Assembly: GCF_005434915.1 (NCBI RefSeq)
Contig: NZ_SKCG01000002.1
Location: forward strand, 60,852-124,851
Source: Aurantiacibacter suaedae
GTDB taxonomy: Bacteria; Pseudomonadota; Alphaproteobacteria; Sphingomonadales; Sphingomonadaceae
Direction: 5' to 3'
Length of the DNA: 64,000 bases
The translations under genes and the position numbers were made by a program. Shown here piece by piece: positions 55,341 through 63,500 of the stretch. Under the pieces are notes generated by a model. That model did no database searches. It was not told where the DNA came from and worked only from the letters and a program-made list of their open reading frames with translations. Every line of letters begins with the position of its first letter. Position 1 is the stretch's first letter.

Positions 55341-56923
55341 TCGCCAGCCGTATAATCGACGCCGAGCTGATCGAGATACGAATCGAACCGCGAGGGATCG
55401 TAATAGTAAGGCTTCATCTCAGGGCGCAGCTCGTCCATCAGCTTCTTGTTCATTTCGATGGTCGGCATGTCTTCCGCCGCCAGCAACGGATCATAGGTAT
55501 CTTCGGCGGCCTGCACCTCGTTGAAATAGGTCCAGGCATCGGTGACCAGCTCCGGGGTGGTGGCGATATCGAGCACAGTCATCGCGGCAGCCTTCGCCCC
55601 GACCTCCACGCCTTTGTGCGCAATCGGGGTCGCCATGGCCATGGCGGCGGTCTGATGGTGGTAGATCACGTTGGGAATGTTCGCGGGGTAGCCAATGGTG
55701 ATCGTCGGCACGGTCCACATTACGTCACCGATATCGTCAGACGCGCCGAAGTTCGCGCCGCCGCGCAGTTCAGGCGAAGAGAGCGGGCCGACTTCGGCAG
55801 CAAGCGGCGCGACTCGCAGTTCGTTCGCTTCCTGCACGCGGCGGGCAAACGTCTGGTCGCCCTCGGTCCATGCAGGCATGCCCACCGCCTCCATGTTGGC
55901 ATAGGCAGCCTCGGCCAGCGGCTTGTTGCCGAAGTTGGGCGCAGCGTACCCGCGCACCCGGCGCGTAACCGTGGTGCCCGTGCCCAGCGCCGCGGCATCG
56001 GCAATGGTGTTGCCGGTCTCATAAAGCGTGCGCACATTGGCGAAGGTGTTGTCGCGGAAGAAGTACCAGGCCGAGGCCGTCTCGGGGACGATGTTCGGCT
56101 GGTTGCCGCCGTTGGTGACGATCGAGTGCGAGCGCTGCGTCGTCTGCAGATGCTCGCGGCGCATGTTCCACAAGACATCCATCGCCGTCACCGCATCGAG
56201 TGCGCTGCGGCCGTCCCATGGCATTCCGGCGGCGTGCGCGGGCTTGCCATGAAAAGTATATTCGACCGAGATCATGCCATTAAGGCCAAGGTTGCCATAA
56301 CCGGTGGTCAGCGCATTGGAGACGTGCGCGAAGATCGAGGCGTCGACCCCGTCGAACATGCCTGCCCGCACATAGTAGGCCTTGGTCGCCAGCAGCTCTT
56401 CGGCGACACCCGGCCACAACATCAGTGTGCCGTCGATATCGTGTGCTTCCATCACCTTTTTGGCAGCGAGCGCGGCGGCGATCATCAGCGGCATGCCGCT
56501 GTTGTGCCCCTCGCCATGGCCCGGCGCGCCCTCGATGATCGGTGTGATCTCGGGCACGCCCGGCATCTGCGACAGCCCCAGCAGGCCGTCGATATCGCTG
56601 CCGAGCGCGATCTTGGGGCCGCCGCTGCCGTGGCTCCAGCTAGCGGTGAAGGCGGTGGGAATGCCCGCCACACCGCGCTCGATGGTAAAGCCGTTTTGTT
56701 CCAGAATGCCGCTCAGATACTCGCTGGTGCGGACCTCCTGGAAGCCGGGCTCCGCAAAGGCGAAGACCGTGTCGACCATCACCTGAATATCTTTGCGCTG
56801 CGCCTCTACGGCAGCGATCACCTCGGCCTTGAGTTCGGGGCTGGCCTCGGCCTGCGCCGGGAACGGCACAGCCAGAGCGCCTACCGCGAGAGCAGCGACA
56901 AGAAGAGGGTTCGTGGCAGACAT
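55337..56923 (-). CDS. Exported M20-family amidohydrolase (AbgB-like)
   Basis: A 528-residue amidohydrolase with a signal peptide (about 1-24, ends AQA), so periplasmic. The metal region shows GHGEGHNSGMPLMIAAALA near residue 130, GVAEELLATKAYYVRAG near 170 (catalytic Glu pair) and EYTFHGKPAHAAGMPW near 235, typical of the peptidase M20D/AbgB branch. The C-terminal end includes HHQTAAMAMATPIAHKG. It hydrolyses an amide such as an aminobenzoyl conjugate or a peptide. It sits between nusG and rplK, which is unusual. Confidence 0.87.
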   Translation of the reverse strand: MSATNPLLVAALAVGALAVPFPAQAEASPELKAEVIAAVEAQRKDIQVMVDTVFAFAEPGFQEVRTSEYLSGILEQNGFTIERGVAGIPTAFTASWSHGSGGPKIALGSDIDGLLGLSQMPGVPEITPIIEGAPGHGEGHNSGMPLMIAAALAAKKVMEAHDIDGTLMLWPGVAEELLATKAYYVRAGMFDGVDASIFAHVSNALTTGYGNLGLNGMISVEYTFHGKPAHAAGMPWDGRSALDAVTAMDVLWNMRREHLQTTQRSHSIVTNGGNQPNIVPETASAWYFFRDNTFANVRTLYETGNTIADAAALGTGTTVTRRVRGYAAPNFGNKPLAEAAYANMEAVGMPAWTEGDQTFARRVQEANELRVAPLAAEVGPLSSPELRGGANFGASDDIGDVMWTVPTITIGYPANIPNVIYHHQTAAMAMATPIAHKGVEVGAKAAAMTVLDIATTPELVTDAWTYFNEVQAAEDTYDPLLAAEDMPTIEMNKKLMDELRPEMKPYYYDPSRFDSYLDQLGVDYTAGD

Positions 56924-57020
56924 GGGCGCGCACCTTTGCTGGCTGATCGGAATGATACCGGCAGCATAGGGTAAGCGCGAAGCAATTGTCGGAGAATCTT
57001 ATGCTCTCTCAGCCGGCGTA

Positions 57021-57042
57021 GCGCAGCAATGTTACGCTGCGC
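57021..57042 (-). terminator. Hairpin downstream of nusG
   Basis: A 7-bp stem GCGCAGC / GCTGCGC with an 8-base loop, 31 bases after the nusG stop. It lacks a T-run, although a TTTTTT tract lies between it and nusG. Weak terminator candidate. Confidence 0.45.
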
Positions 57043-57072
57043 GGCGCCTTGAGGCAAAAAACCGCCGCTGGC

Positions 57073-57612
57073 TTACTTGACCAGTTCGACCTCGTCGAAG
57101 CCCAGTTCCACCGGGGTCGCGCGGCCGAAGATCGAGACCGAAACCTTGACCTTGGCCTTCTCGAAATCGAGCTCTTCCACAATGCCGTTGAAGCTGGCGA
57201 AGGGGCCGGCGTTGACCTTGACCTGATCGCCGATCTCGTAATCGATGTTGACTTCCTGCTTGGGCGCGGCCTTGGCCTCTTCCACCCCGCCGAAGTAACG
57301 CGCGGCCTCCTTCTCGGAGATCGCCTGCGGCTTGTTGTTGTTGCCGAGGAAGCCGGTCACCTTCGGAGTGTTCTTCACGAGGTGATAGACGTCGTCGGTC
57401 ATGTTGAGCTTGGCCAGCACGTAGCCGGGCATGAACTTGCGCTCGGTCTGAACCTTCTTGCCGCGCTTGATCTCGGTCACGGTCTCGGTCGGCACTTCGA
57501 CTTCTTCCACGCCTTCGGAAAGGCCCAGCCGTTCGGCCTCGGAGAGGATCGAATCGCGCACCTTGTTCTCGAAACCGGAATAAGCGTGGATGATGTACCA
57601 GCGGGCAGCCAT
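57073..57612 (-). CDS. nusG: Transcription antitermination factor NusG
   Basis: NusG, 179 residues, binds RNA polymerase and couples it to Rho or ribosomes. N-terminal domain begins [18 protein letters not shown] with MPGYVLAKL and VTGFLG; the KOW domain is [16 protein letters not shown] near residue 130. It follows secE after 29 bases. Length normal. Confidence 0.97.
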   Translation of the reverse strand: MAARWYIIHAYSGFENKVRDSILSEAERLGLSEGVEEVEVPTETVTEIKRGKKVQTERKFMPGYVLAKLNMTDDVYHLVKNTPKVTGFLGNNNKPQAISEKEAARYFGGVEEAKAAPKQEVNIDYEIGDQVKVNAGPFASFNGIVEELDFEKAKVKVSVSIFGRATPVELGFDEVELVK

Positions 57613-57641
57613 GTCAGTCTCTTTCGTCTCGGTGAGGCAGG

Positions 57642-57851
57642 TCAGATCAGCGTGAGCAGCCAGCGCACCGCGGCGCCGAACAGCGAATCAACGCCGAGGA
57701 AGAACAGCGACAGGATCGCCATCATGATGAACACGAAGATCGCGGTCCGCACCGTTTCCTCGCGGCTCGGCCAGACCACCTTGTTGGTCTCCGCCTTCAC
57801 CTGATTGAAGAACTGTCCGGGAGAGGTCTTCTTCTTCGTATCGTCAGCCAT
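57642..57851 (-). CDS. secE: Preprotein translocase subunit SecE
   Basis: SecE, 69 residues, one membrane helix (about 38-60), clamping the SecYEG channel. Reads MADDTKKKTSPGQFFNQVKA and VVWPSREETVRT, the conserved motif before the helix. ATG at 57851 is preferred over an in-frame ATG at 57938, which lies in a repeat. secE and nusG are adjacent as usual. I looked for tRNA-Trp in front of it and saw none. Confidence 0.95.
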   Translation of the reverse strand: MADDTKKKTSPGQFFNQVKAETNKVVWPSREETVRTAIFVFIMMAILSLFFLGVDSLFGAAVRWLLTLI

Positions 57852-57911
57852 TGCTCGCCTGCTCATCGCCTGCAAAAAATATCGTCGCTTCCGGGTAGGG
57901 ATCATCGCCGC

Positions 57912-57937
57912 CCCGGACAAGTCCGGGAGGGGCAACA
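57912..57937. repeat. Short family-1 repeat
   Basis: GCCCCGGACAAGTCCGGGAG, a reduced copy of the elements at 17234 and 23677. It lies in the 276-base gap 57852-58127 between secE and the symporter; the rest of the gap shows no gene or tRNA. Confidence 0.5.
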
Positions 57938-58127
57938 AAAAATTCCGATGTCGGAAAGCGGGTGAGCATGTAAGACGGATAGGTTACAAACGCAAGCTTT
58001 GGCCGCACAATCACGCGCCGTACGCAGGATTCCGGCGAAGTCCGGCGCGATGGCAGATTAGGTCTGGCCAGCATGGCAGCCAGTTGTTAGCGTTCGGGTT
58101 CAAAAATTAATACATGGGGCCAAATAT

Positions 58128-59642
58128 ATGATGATTTCGCCACAGGAACCGACGTTCCTTGATCATGTTACCAACGTATCCGATTTCATCTGGGCCGGTT
58201 TGTGGAATGGCGAGGAGGTGCTGCCCTTCCCGCCGATGGTCATCGTTCTGTTCGGCGTCGGCCTGTGGATCATGGTTGGCCTGCGCTTCTATCCCGTGGT
58301 CAAGCTGGGCAGCGCCTTTGCCGGCCTGTTCAAGAGCCGCAAGGGCCAGGGCGCGGGCGAGATCAGCCCCTTCGCCGCGCTTTCCACCGCGCTTTCCGGC
58401 CAGGTCGGCACCGGCAACCTGGCAGGCGTGGCCACCGCCATTGCCCTTGGCGGACCGGGAGCGATCTTCTGGATGTGGATCACCGCATTGATCGGCATGG
58501 CCCTCGCCTTTGCGGAAGGTGCGCTGGCGATTCGCTTTCGCGAGCGCACCAGCGACGGGGTCTATCGTGGCGGCCCGATGAGCTACATCATGATCGGCCT
58601 CGGCCCCAAATTCACCTGGCTGGCAATTATCTTCTGTATCGGCACGCTGTTCTCCGCCATGGTGACGGGCAACGCGGTGCAATCGAACGCCGTGGCCGAC
58701 GGGCTTAACGAGCTGTTCGGGATCGGCGAAGCCATCGGCGGCGCCATCGTGGCCGTAGCGGTGTTCCTCGTCATCATCGGCGGCATCAAGTCTATCGGCA
58801 ACGTGGCGGAAAAGGTCGTGCCCTTCATGGCCGCAGCCTATGTGGTGATGGCCTTCGTCGCGATCATGCTCGATATTCAGGACATCCCCGAAACCTTCGG
58901 CCGCATCTTCCACGGCGCCTTCAATCCGCAGGCGGCGACCGGCGGCTTCGTCGGTGCGGCGATCATCATCGCGCTGCGCGCCGGTGTCGCGCGCGGGCTG
59001 TTCTCGAACGAGGCGGGCCAGGGCTCAACCCCGATCGCCCACGCCGTGGCGCAAACCGACGATCCCGAGACGCAGGGCCGCATGGCCATGCTCGGCACCT
59101 TCATCGATACGGTGATCATCTGCACCATGACGGCGCTGGTCATCCTTACCGTAGAGGGCAATTTCACCCATGCGGGGCAAGCGGTGCAACATGCCTGGCA
59201 ATCGGACCTGTCGGGCTTTGCCGTGACCAGCTCGGCCTTCGCCGCGGCCTTCCCTTTCGCCATCGGTAGCGTTCCGATCGGCACGCTGATCGCTTCGGTG
59301 GCGCTGATCCTGTTCGTTTTCACCACCCTCCTCACCTGGTCGTACTATGGTGAGCGGGCGATCACCTTCCTTTATGACCGGGTGCCCGGCTCCAACCGCA
59401 AGGGCGAGAAGGCGCTGCACATTGGCTGGCGGGTGATCTGGTGCATCGGCATCTTCTTCGGCGCGAGTCGCCCCTCGGAAGAGGTCTGGCGCATGGGCGA
59501 TATCTCCAACGCCGCCATGGCGCTGCCCAACCTGCTGGCGCTGGCGCTGCTTTCCGGTGTGGTGTTCCAGCTCGCGCGGGGCAACCGCAAGGCGGGCAAG
59601 GATCATACCGCCGTCACCGCGGAAGAACCCGACGAATACTGA
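58128..59642 (+). CDS. Sodium:alanine (AGCS-family) symporter
   Basis: A 504-residue inner-membrane symporter with about 11 helices. Family motifs are ALSGQVGTGNLAGVATAIAL near residue 85 (substrate and sodium site), GGPGAIFWMW and LFSNEAGQGSTPIAHAVA near 290. It imports alanine or glycine with sodium. Divergent from secE. ATG codons at 58128 and 58131 are both possible. No oddities. Confidence 0.93.
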   Translation: MMISPQEPTFLDHVTNVSDFIWAGLWNGEEVLPFPPMVIVLFGVGLWIMVGLRFYPVVKLGSAFAGLFKSRKGQGAGEISPFAALSTALSGQVGTGNLAGVATAIALGGPGAIFWMWITALIGMALAFAEGALAIRFRERTSDGVYRGGPMSYIMIGLGPKFTWLAIIFCIGTLFSAMVTGNAVQSNAVADGLNELFGIGEAIGGAIVAVAVFLVIIGGIKSIGNVAEKVVPFMAAAYVVMAFVAIMLDIQDIPETFGRIFHGAFNPQAATGGFVGAAIIIALRAGVARGLFSNEAGQGSTPIAHAVAQTDDPETQGRMAMLGTFIDTVIICTMTALVILTVEGNFTHAGQAVQHAWQSDLSGFAVTSSAFAAAFPFAIGSVPIGTLIASVALILFVFTTLLTWSYYGERAITFLYDRVPGSNRKGEKALHIGWRVIWCIGIFFGASRPSEEVWRMGDISNAAMALPNLLALALLSGVVFQLARGNRKAGKDHTAVTAEEPDEY

Positions 59643-59650
59643 GTGCAATC

Positions 59651-59682
59651 ATCCGGCCTCGCCAGCGCACGCGGGGCCGGAT
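59651..59682. terminator. Hairpin between convergent genes
   Basis: Perfect 8-bp stem ATCCGGCC / GGCCGGAT with a 16-base loop, between the symporter stop and the end of the small gene at 59690. Confidence 0.6.
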
Positions 59683-59689
59683 CGATTGA

Positions 59690-59845
59690 TCAGAAGCGCA
59701 GGTGACGCAGCAGACGTTCGAACAGGGTCGGCTCATACATCGAGCGGATCGGGCCATGCGCAGCATAGCGCAGGCTGGCGTCGCGATGAGGACGCGGGCT
59801 CGTCCAGACGTCGGGACGGCTGCTGGTGTAGATACGGTTAGCCAT
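59690..59845 (-). CDS. 51-residue protein with HGPI...LFERL motif (1)
   Basis: A short gene for MANRIYTSSRPDVWTSP... ending LFERLLRHLRF. A strong AAGGAG ribosome site is 8 bases before the ATG. Its second half (AAHGPIRSMYEPTLFERLL) closely matches the next small protein (ISHGPILPMQQPGLFERLF), so the two are paralogues. No membrane helix; basic; C-terminal amphipathic helix. No family recognised. The paralogy and ribosome sites make both real genes likely. Confidence 0.65.
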   Translation of the reverse strand: MANRIYTSSRPDVWTSPRPHRDASLRYAAHGPIRSMYEPTLFERLLRHLRF

Positions 59846-59990
59846 AAAACTCGCTCCTTCAGCATCGACAATGCGGCAACGAGCATTTCGATCCGCCGCT
59901 TGTGAAGAACGGTTTACCGCAGGCTATCTGAATTGTTGCTGGAGGTGGCGGTTGCCCGCCGTTCATCTGCCCTGCGTGGCAATACGCAGG

Positions 59991-60137
59991 TTATCTCCGG
60001 GAAAAGAGCCGCTCGAACAGGCCGGGCTGCTGCATGGGCAGAATCGGGCCATGCGAGATATGGCGATATATCGGCTGGCTCATAGAGGCATCATCAAGCG
60101 GTTGGATGCGGCTGTGGCGGCGCAGAAAACTAAACAT
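59991..60137 (-). CDS. 48-residue protein with HGPI...LFERL motif (2)
   Basis: A short gene for MFSFLRRHSRIQPLDD... ending LFERLFSRR. GAAGGGGG lies 5 bases before the ATG. It shares HGPIxxMxxPxLFERL with the protein at 59690, while its N-terminal half differs. It is upstream of that gene on the same strand with 145 bases between. Unknown function. Confidence 0.65.
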   Translation of the reverse strand: MFSFLRRHSRIQPLDDASMSQPIYRHISHGPILPMQQPGLFERLFSRR

Positions 60138-60573
60138 GATACCCCCTTCACCTGATGGTCCGTCGCACGTAACGACTGGCTACCCAAACGTTTGTGCGGC
60201 GCGACTCGTTCCCGTGGGAATGCCGGGTGTCCTCGCAGTTTTGCCTAGGTGATTTTCCTTAGGCGCGTCCAAACCAGCAGCACAAGCGCCAGAGACGCTG
60301 CTGGCATGAGGTTAACGCCGAGCGGAAGGGCTGTCGCACGGGTGGCACAGGGCGCGAAGTAGAGCAGAACGAGGGTGCCTTTCTCCCAATCGCGGAAGCG
60401 CCGGTGCAGACCTTCGCGCACCCGCGGCGATCGGCCCAATGAAGAGGAAAACCGAGGAAGCGCTCAGGCCTGTCTTCCTCGCCCAAGCCGCAAACGGCAG
60501 AGCCGTACCGGGGGCTATCCCGATACGGCTCTGCTTGTGACGCCATGAGAGGCGTCGAACTAGGGCGATGCGA
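60138..60573. other. 436-base gap without a convincing gene
   Basis: Between the small protein and the surface-protein gene. Holds the terminator-like hairpin at 60497-60534 and a minus-strand reading of 64 codons (60245-60439) with one hydrophobic stretch, but no ribosome site or family resemblance supports it. Possibly a decayed gene. Confidence 0.5.
60497..60534 (-). terminator. Terminator-like hairpin after the surface-protein gene
   Basis: Perfect 11-bp arms GCAGAGCCGTA / TACGGCTCTGC with a 16-base loop, 39 bases after the surface-protein stop on the minus strand, followed by CGTTTG. Confidence 0.6.
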
Positions 60574-63500
60574 TCAGCAGCTGCCGTCTTCGCAGAAGCT
60601 TTCGATCGATTCGAACCCGGACTGGCCACCGAACTGCGTGTTCTCGCCGAAGCTGCCCGAGCCGAGGAGCGAGCCTTCGCCCGTCTCCAGATTGCCATAA
60701 AGCGTGCCTGCGGTAATTTCGGGCGTGGGGCCGGAAATAATCGGGGCAGGGGTCGGTTCGGGCTCGGGTTCGGGCTCCGGAGTAGGCTCAGGGTTCGGGC
60801 CGGGCTCCGGAGTGGGCTCGGGGTTCGGGCCGGGCTCCGGAGTGGGCTCGGGGTTCGGCCCCGGCTCAGGCGTCGGGTTCCCCGCGTTGACCACGGTCAG
60901 GGCCGTGGCGTTGCCCTGTGCCTGCTGCTCGGTCACCGTGTAGTTGTCGCTTGCGCCCACACCCGATCCGGTGATCGCATAGCTGCCCACCTCGCTGTTG
61001 CTGTCCGCCGGAGTGGCCCAGCTGGCCGTGCCGCTGAGCGTATCGCCATTGACGAGACCCTCGCCCGACACCGTGCCATCAAGCGCCGGCACAGCGCCGC
61101 CCACCGTCATCCGGGTGCCATTGGCAGTGTAGATCACAGTCAGCGCGCGCGGGGTGATCGTCAGCGCCTTGGCGTTGCTCTCAGCCTGCACGAAGGTGAT
61201 ATCGTAGTTGGCGTTGGCGCCAATAATACTACCGTTGATGGCATATGTGCCGACATCGCTTTTAGCATTGGCGGTGGTGGTCCAGCTGCCCGTGCCGCCA
61301 AGTTCATCGCCGTTGACCAGACCTGTGACCGATACGCCGCCAGAAAGGCCCGCAATCGCATCGCCATAGATGCTGGTGCGAGAAGTGGCTTTCATGGTCA
61401 CGGTCAGCGCGCGCGGGGTGATGCTCAGCGCCTTGGCGTTGGCATCGGCCTGCACGAAGGTGAAGGTGTAATTGCCGCTATGCGCCGAAAGGCCCGAGCC
61501 ATTGATCGCGTAGCTGCCCACATTGTCGGTCTGGCCTGCCTTGGTGACAAAAGCGGCCGTCCCGGTGGTGACGCCAGCCAGCGTATCGCTGCCTTGCAAA
61601 CCGCTTGCCGTGGCGGTGCCGGTCACGCCCGAAATCGCATCGCCATAGATGCTGCTGGCCGCATTGGCGGTGTAGGTCACGGTCACAGCGGCAGGCTTTA
61701 TGACAAGCGCACCCGATCCGGTAAGCACCAGATCATAGCCGCGCTGGGTCGAATAGAGTGAATAGGTGCCGACATTGGTGCCTTTCACGCCACCCGAAAG
61801 GCCCAGGATCAGGCTTTCATCATAGCTATCCGTCGAAGCGAAGGTGGGCGTGAAGCTCTGCTCGGCTCCGTTATAGGTGACGGTCTTTTCCGAGACGGTG
61901 CCCTCCAGCCTCGTCATGAAGGCTTTCAACAGCGGCGTGGTATGGCCTTCGTAGATCCGCCAGACCTTGTCCTGTCCGCCGACTGTATCGATGTCGCTCA
62001 CCCCGCCGGTGGCGAAGTTGCTCCAGGCGCTGGCATTGAAAGCGTAGTTGCTCGCCGCCGACTGCGCAGGATCGCTGGTGACGGCCGAGACATTGTCGAT
62101 GGCAGTAGCACCGAAGGTATAGCCGATACCCTCGCTCTGCCCCGTGCCATAGCTATCCCAATAGCTGTTGCTGACCGTTCCAAATTCAGTAACGCCGATC
62201 AGCCCGCCGACATAGGCATCTCGACTAGAGACCGCGCCGGTCGCATAGGCATTGCTGATCGTTCCACCGCTGGCATACCCGATCAGCCCGCCGACAACGC
62301 CTTGTCCAGAGACCGCGCCGGTGGCATAGGCATTGCTGATCGTTGCGAATTGGACAAACCCGACCAGCCCGCCGACAACGTCTCGTGCAGAGACCGCGCC
62401 GGTCGCATAGGCATTGCTGATCGTTGTGTTGTCGTCATACCCGATCAGCCCGCCGACAGAGCGTTCTCCAGAGACCGCGCCGGTCGCATAGACGTTGCTG
62501 AGCGTTCCAAGGAAGGCATACCCGACCAGCCCGCCGACACCGCTTTGTCCAGAGATTTCACCGCCTTCCATGCCGACACTGGAGATGGTCGCGCCTTGCG
62601 CATAGCCGAATAGGCCGATGTAACTCTTACTCGGACGAACGATGGTAAGGCCGGAGATAACATGGCCCTGCCCATCGAATGTGCCGGTGAACCTGACTGA
62701 AGAGTCACCAACCGGCGACCAGCCCGCGCTGCCCCACATCCCGGCATAGCTTGCGGCATTGCCTTCGGTAACTGCGCCGGTTTCCGTCAGGTCGATATCC
62801 GTGCCGAGCGTGTAGCTGGCGGCAAGGTCCATCGCCATCAGCTGCAACTGGTGCGAATTGGTGATTTCGGTGGCATATTCCCAGCGCCCGAAGGGCCGGG
62901 TGGAACCATCGATCATGAACCAGTCAGTGGTGAAATCGAAATTGGCATAGGCGCTTTGCGTAAACGCGTAATTTGCGGCACCCGATTGCGAGGGGTCGCT
63001 GGTGACGGCCAAGACATTGGTAACAGTGGCGCCGACGTTAGTCCCTATAGCATTGGCCTGCCCTGCCGAATAGCTGTCCCAGTAGCTGTTGCTGAGCGTT
63101 CCGTTGAAGGCAGACCCGACCAGCCCGCCGACATCGCTTTGTCCGGAGACCGCGCCGGTCGCATAGGCATTGCTGATCATTGCGGCTTCGGCAGCCCCGA
63201 CCAGCCCGCCGACATAGAACTTTCCAGAGACCGCGCCGGTGGCATAGGCGTTGCTGATCGTTGTTCCTCTGCTGGCAAACCCGACCAGCCCGCCGCCAGT
63301 GGTTTCACCAGAGACCGCGCCGGTCGCATAGGCATTGCTGATCATTGCGTCTTCGGCAGACCCGACCAGCCCGCCGACATCGTATTCTCCAGAGACCACG
63401 CCGGTCGCGTAGACATTGCTGATCGTTGTTCCACCGAAGGCATACCCGACCAGCCCGCCGACAACGCTTTGTCCAGAGACCGCGCCGGTCGCATAGACAT

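Noticed and set aside
57852..58127. tRNA-Trp before secE, as in many bacteria
   Set aside because: I read both strands and saw no cloverleaf, CCA anticodon arm or TTCGA loop; only a repeat is present.
60245..60439. 64-codon minus-strand frame with a hydrophobic stretch
   Set aside because: No ribosome site, no family, and a competing frame overlaps it; may be a relic but cannot be supported.
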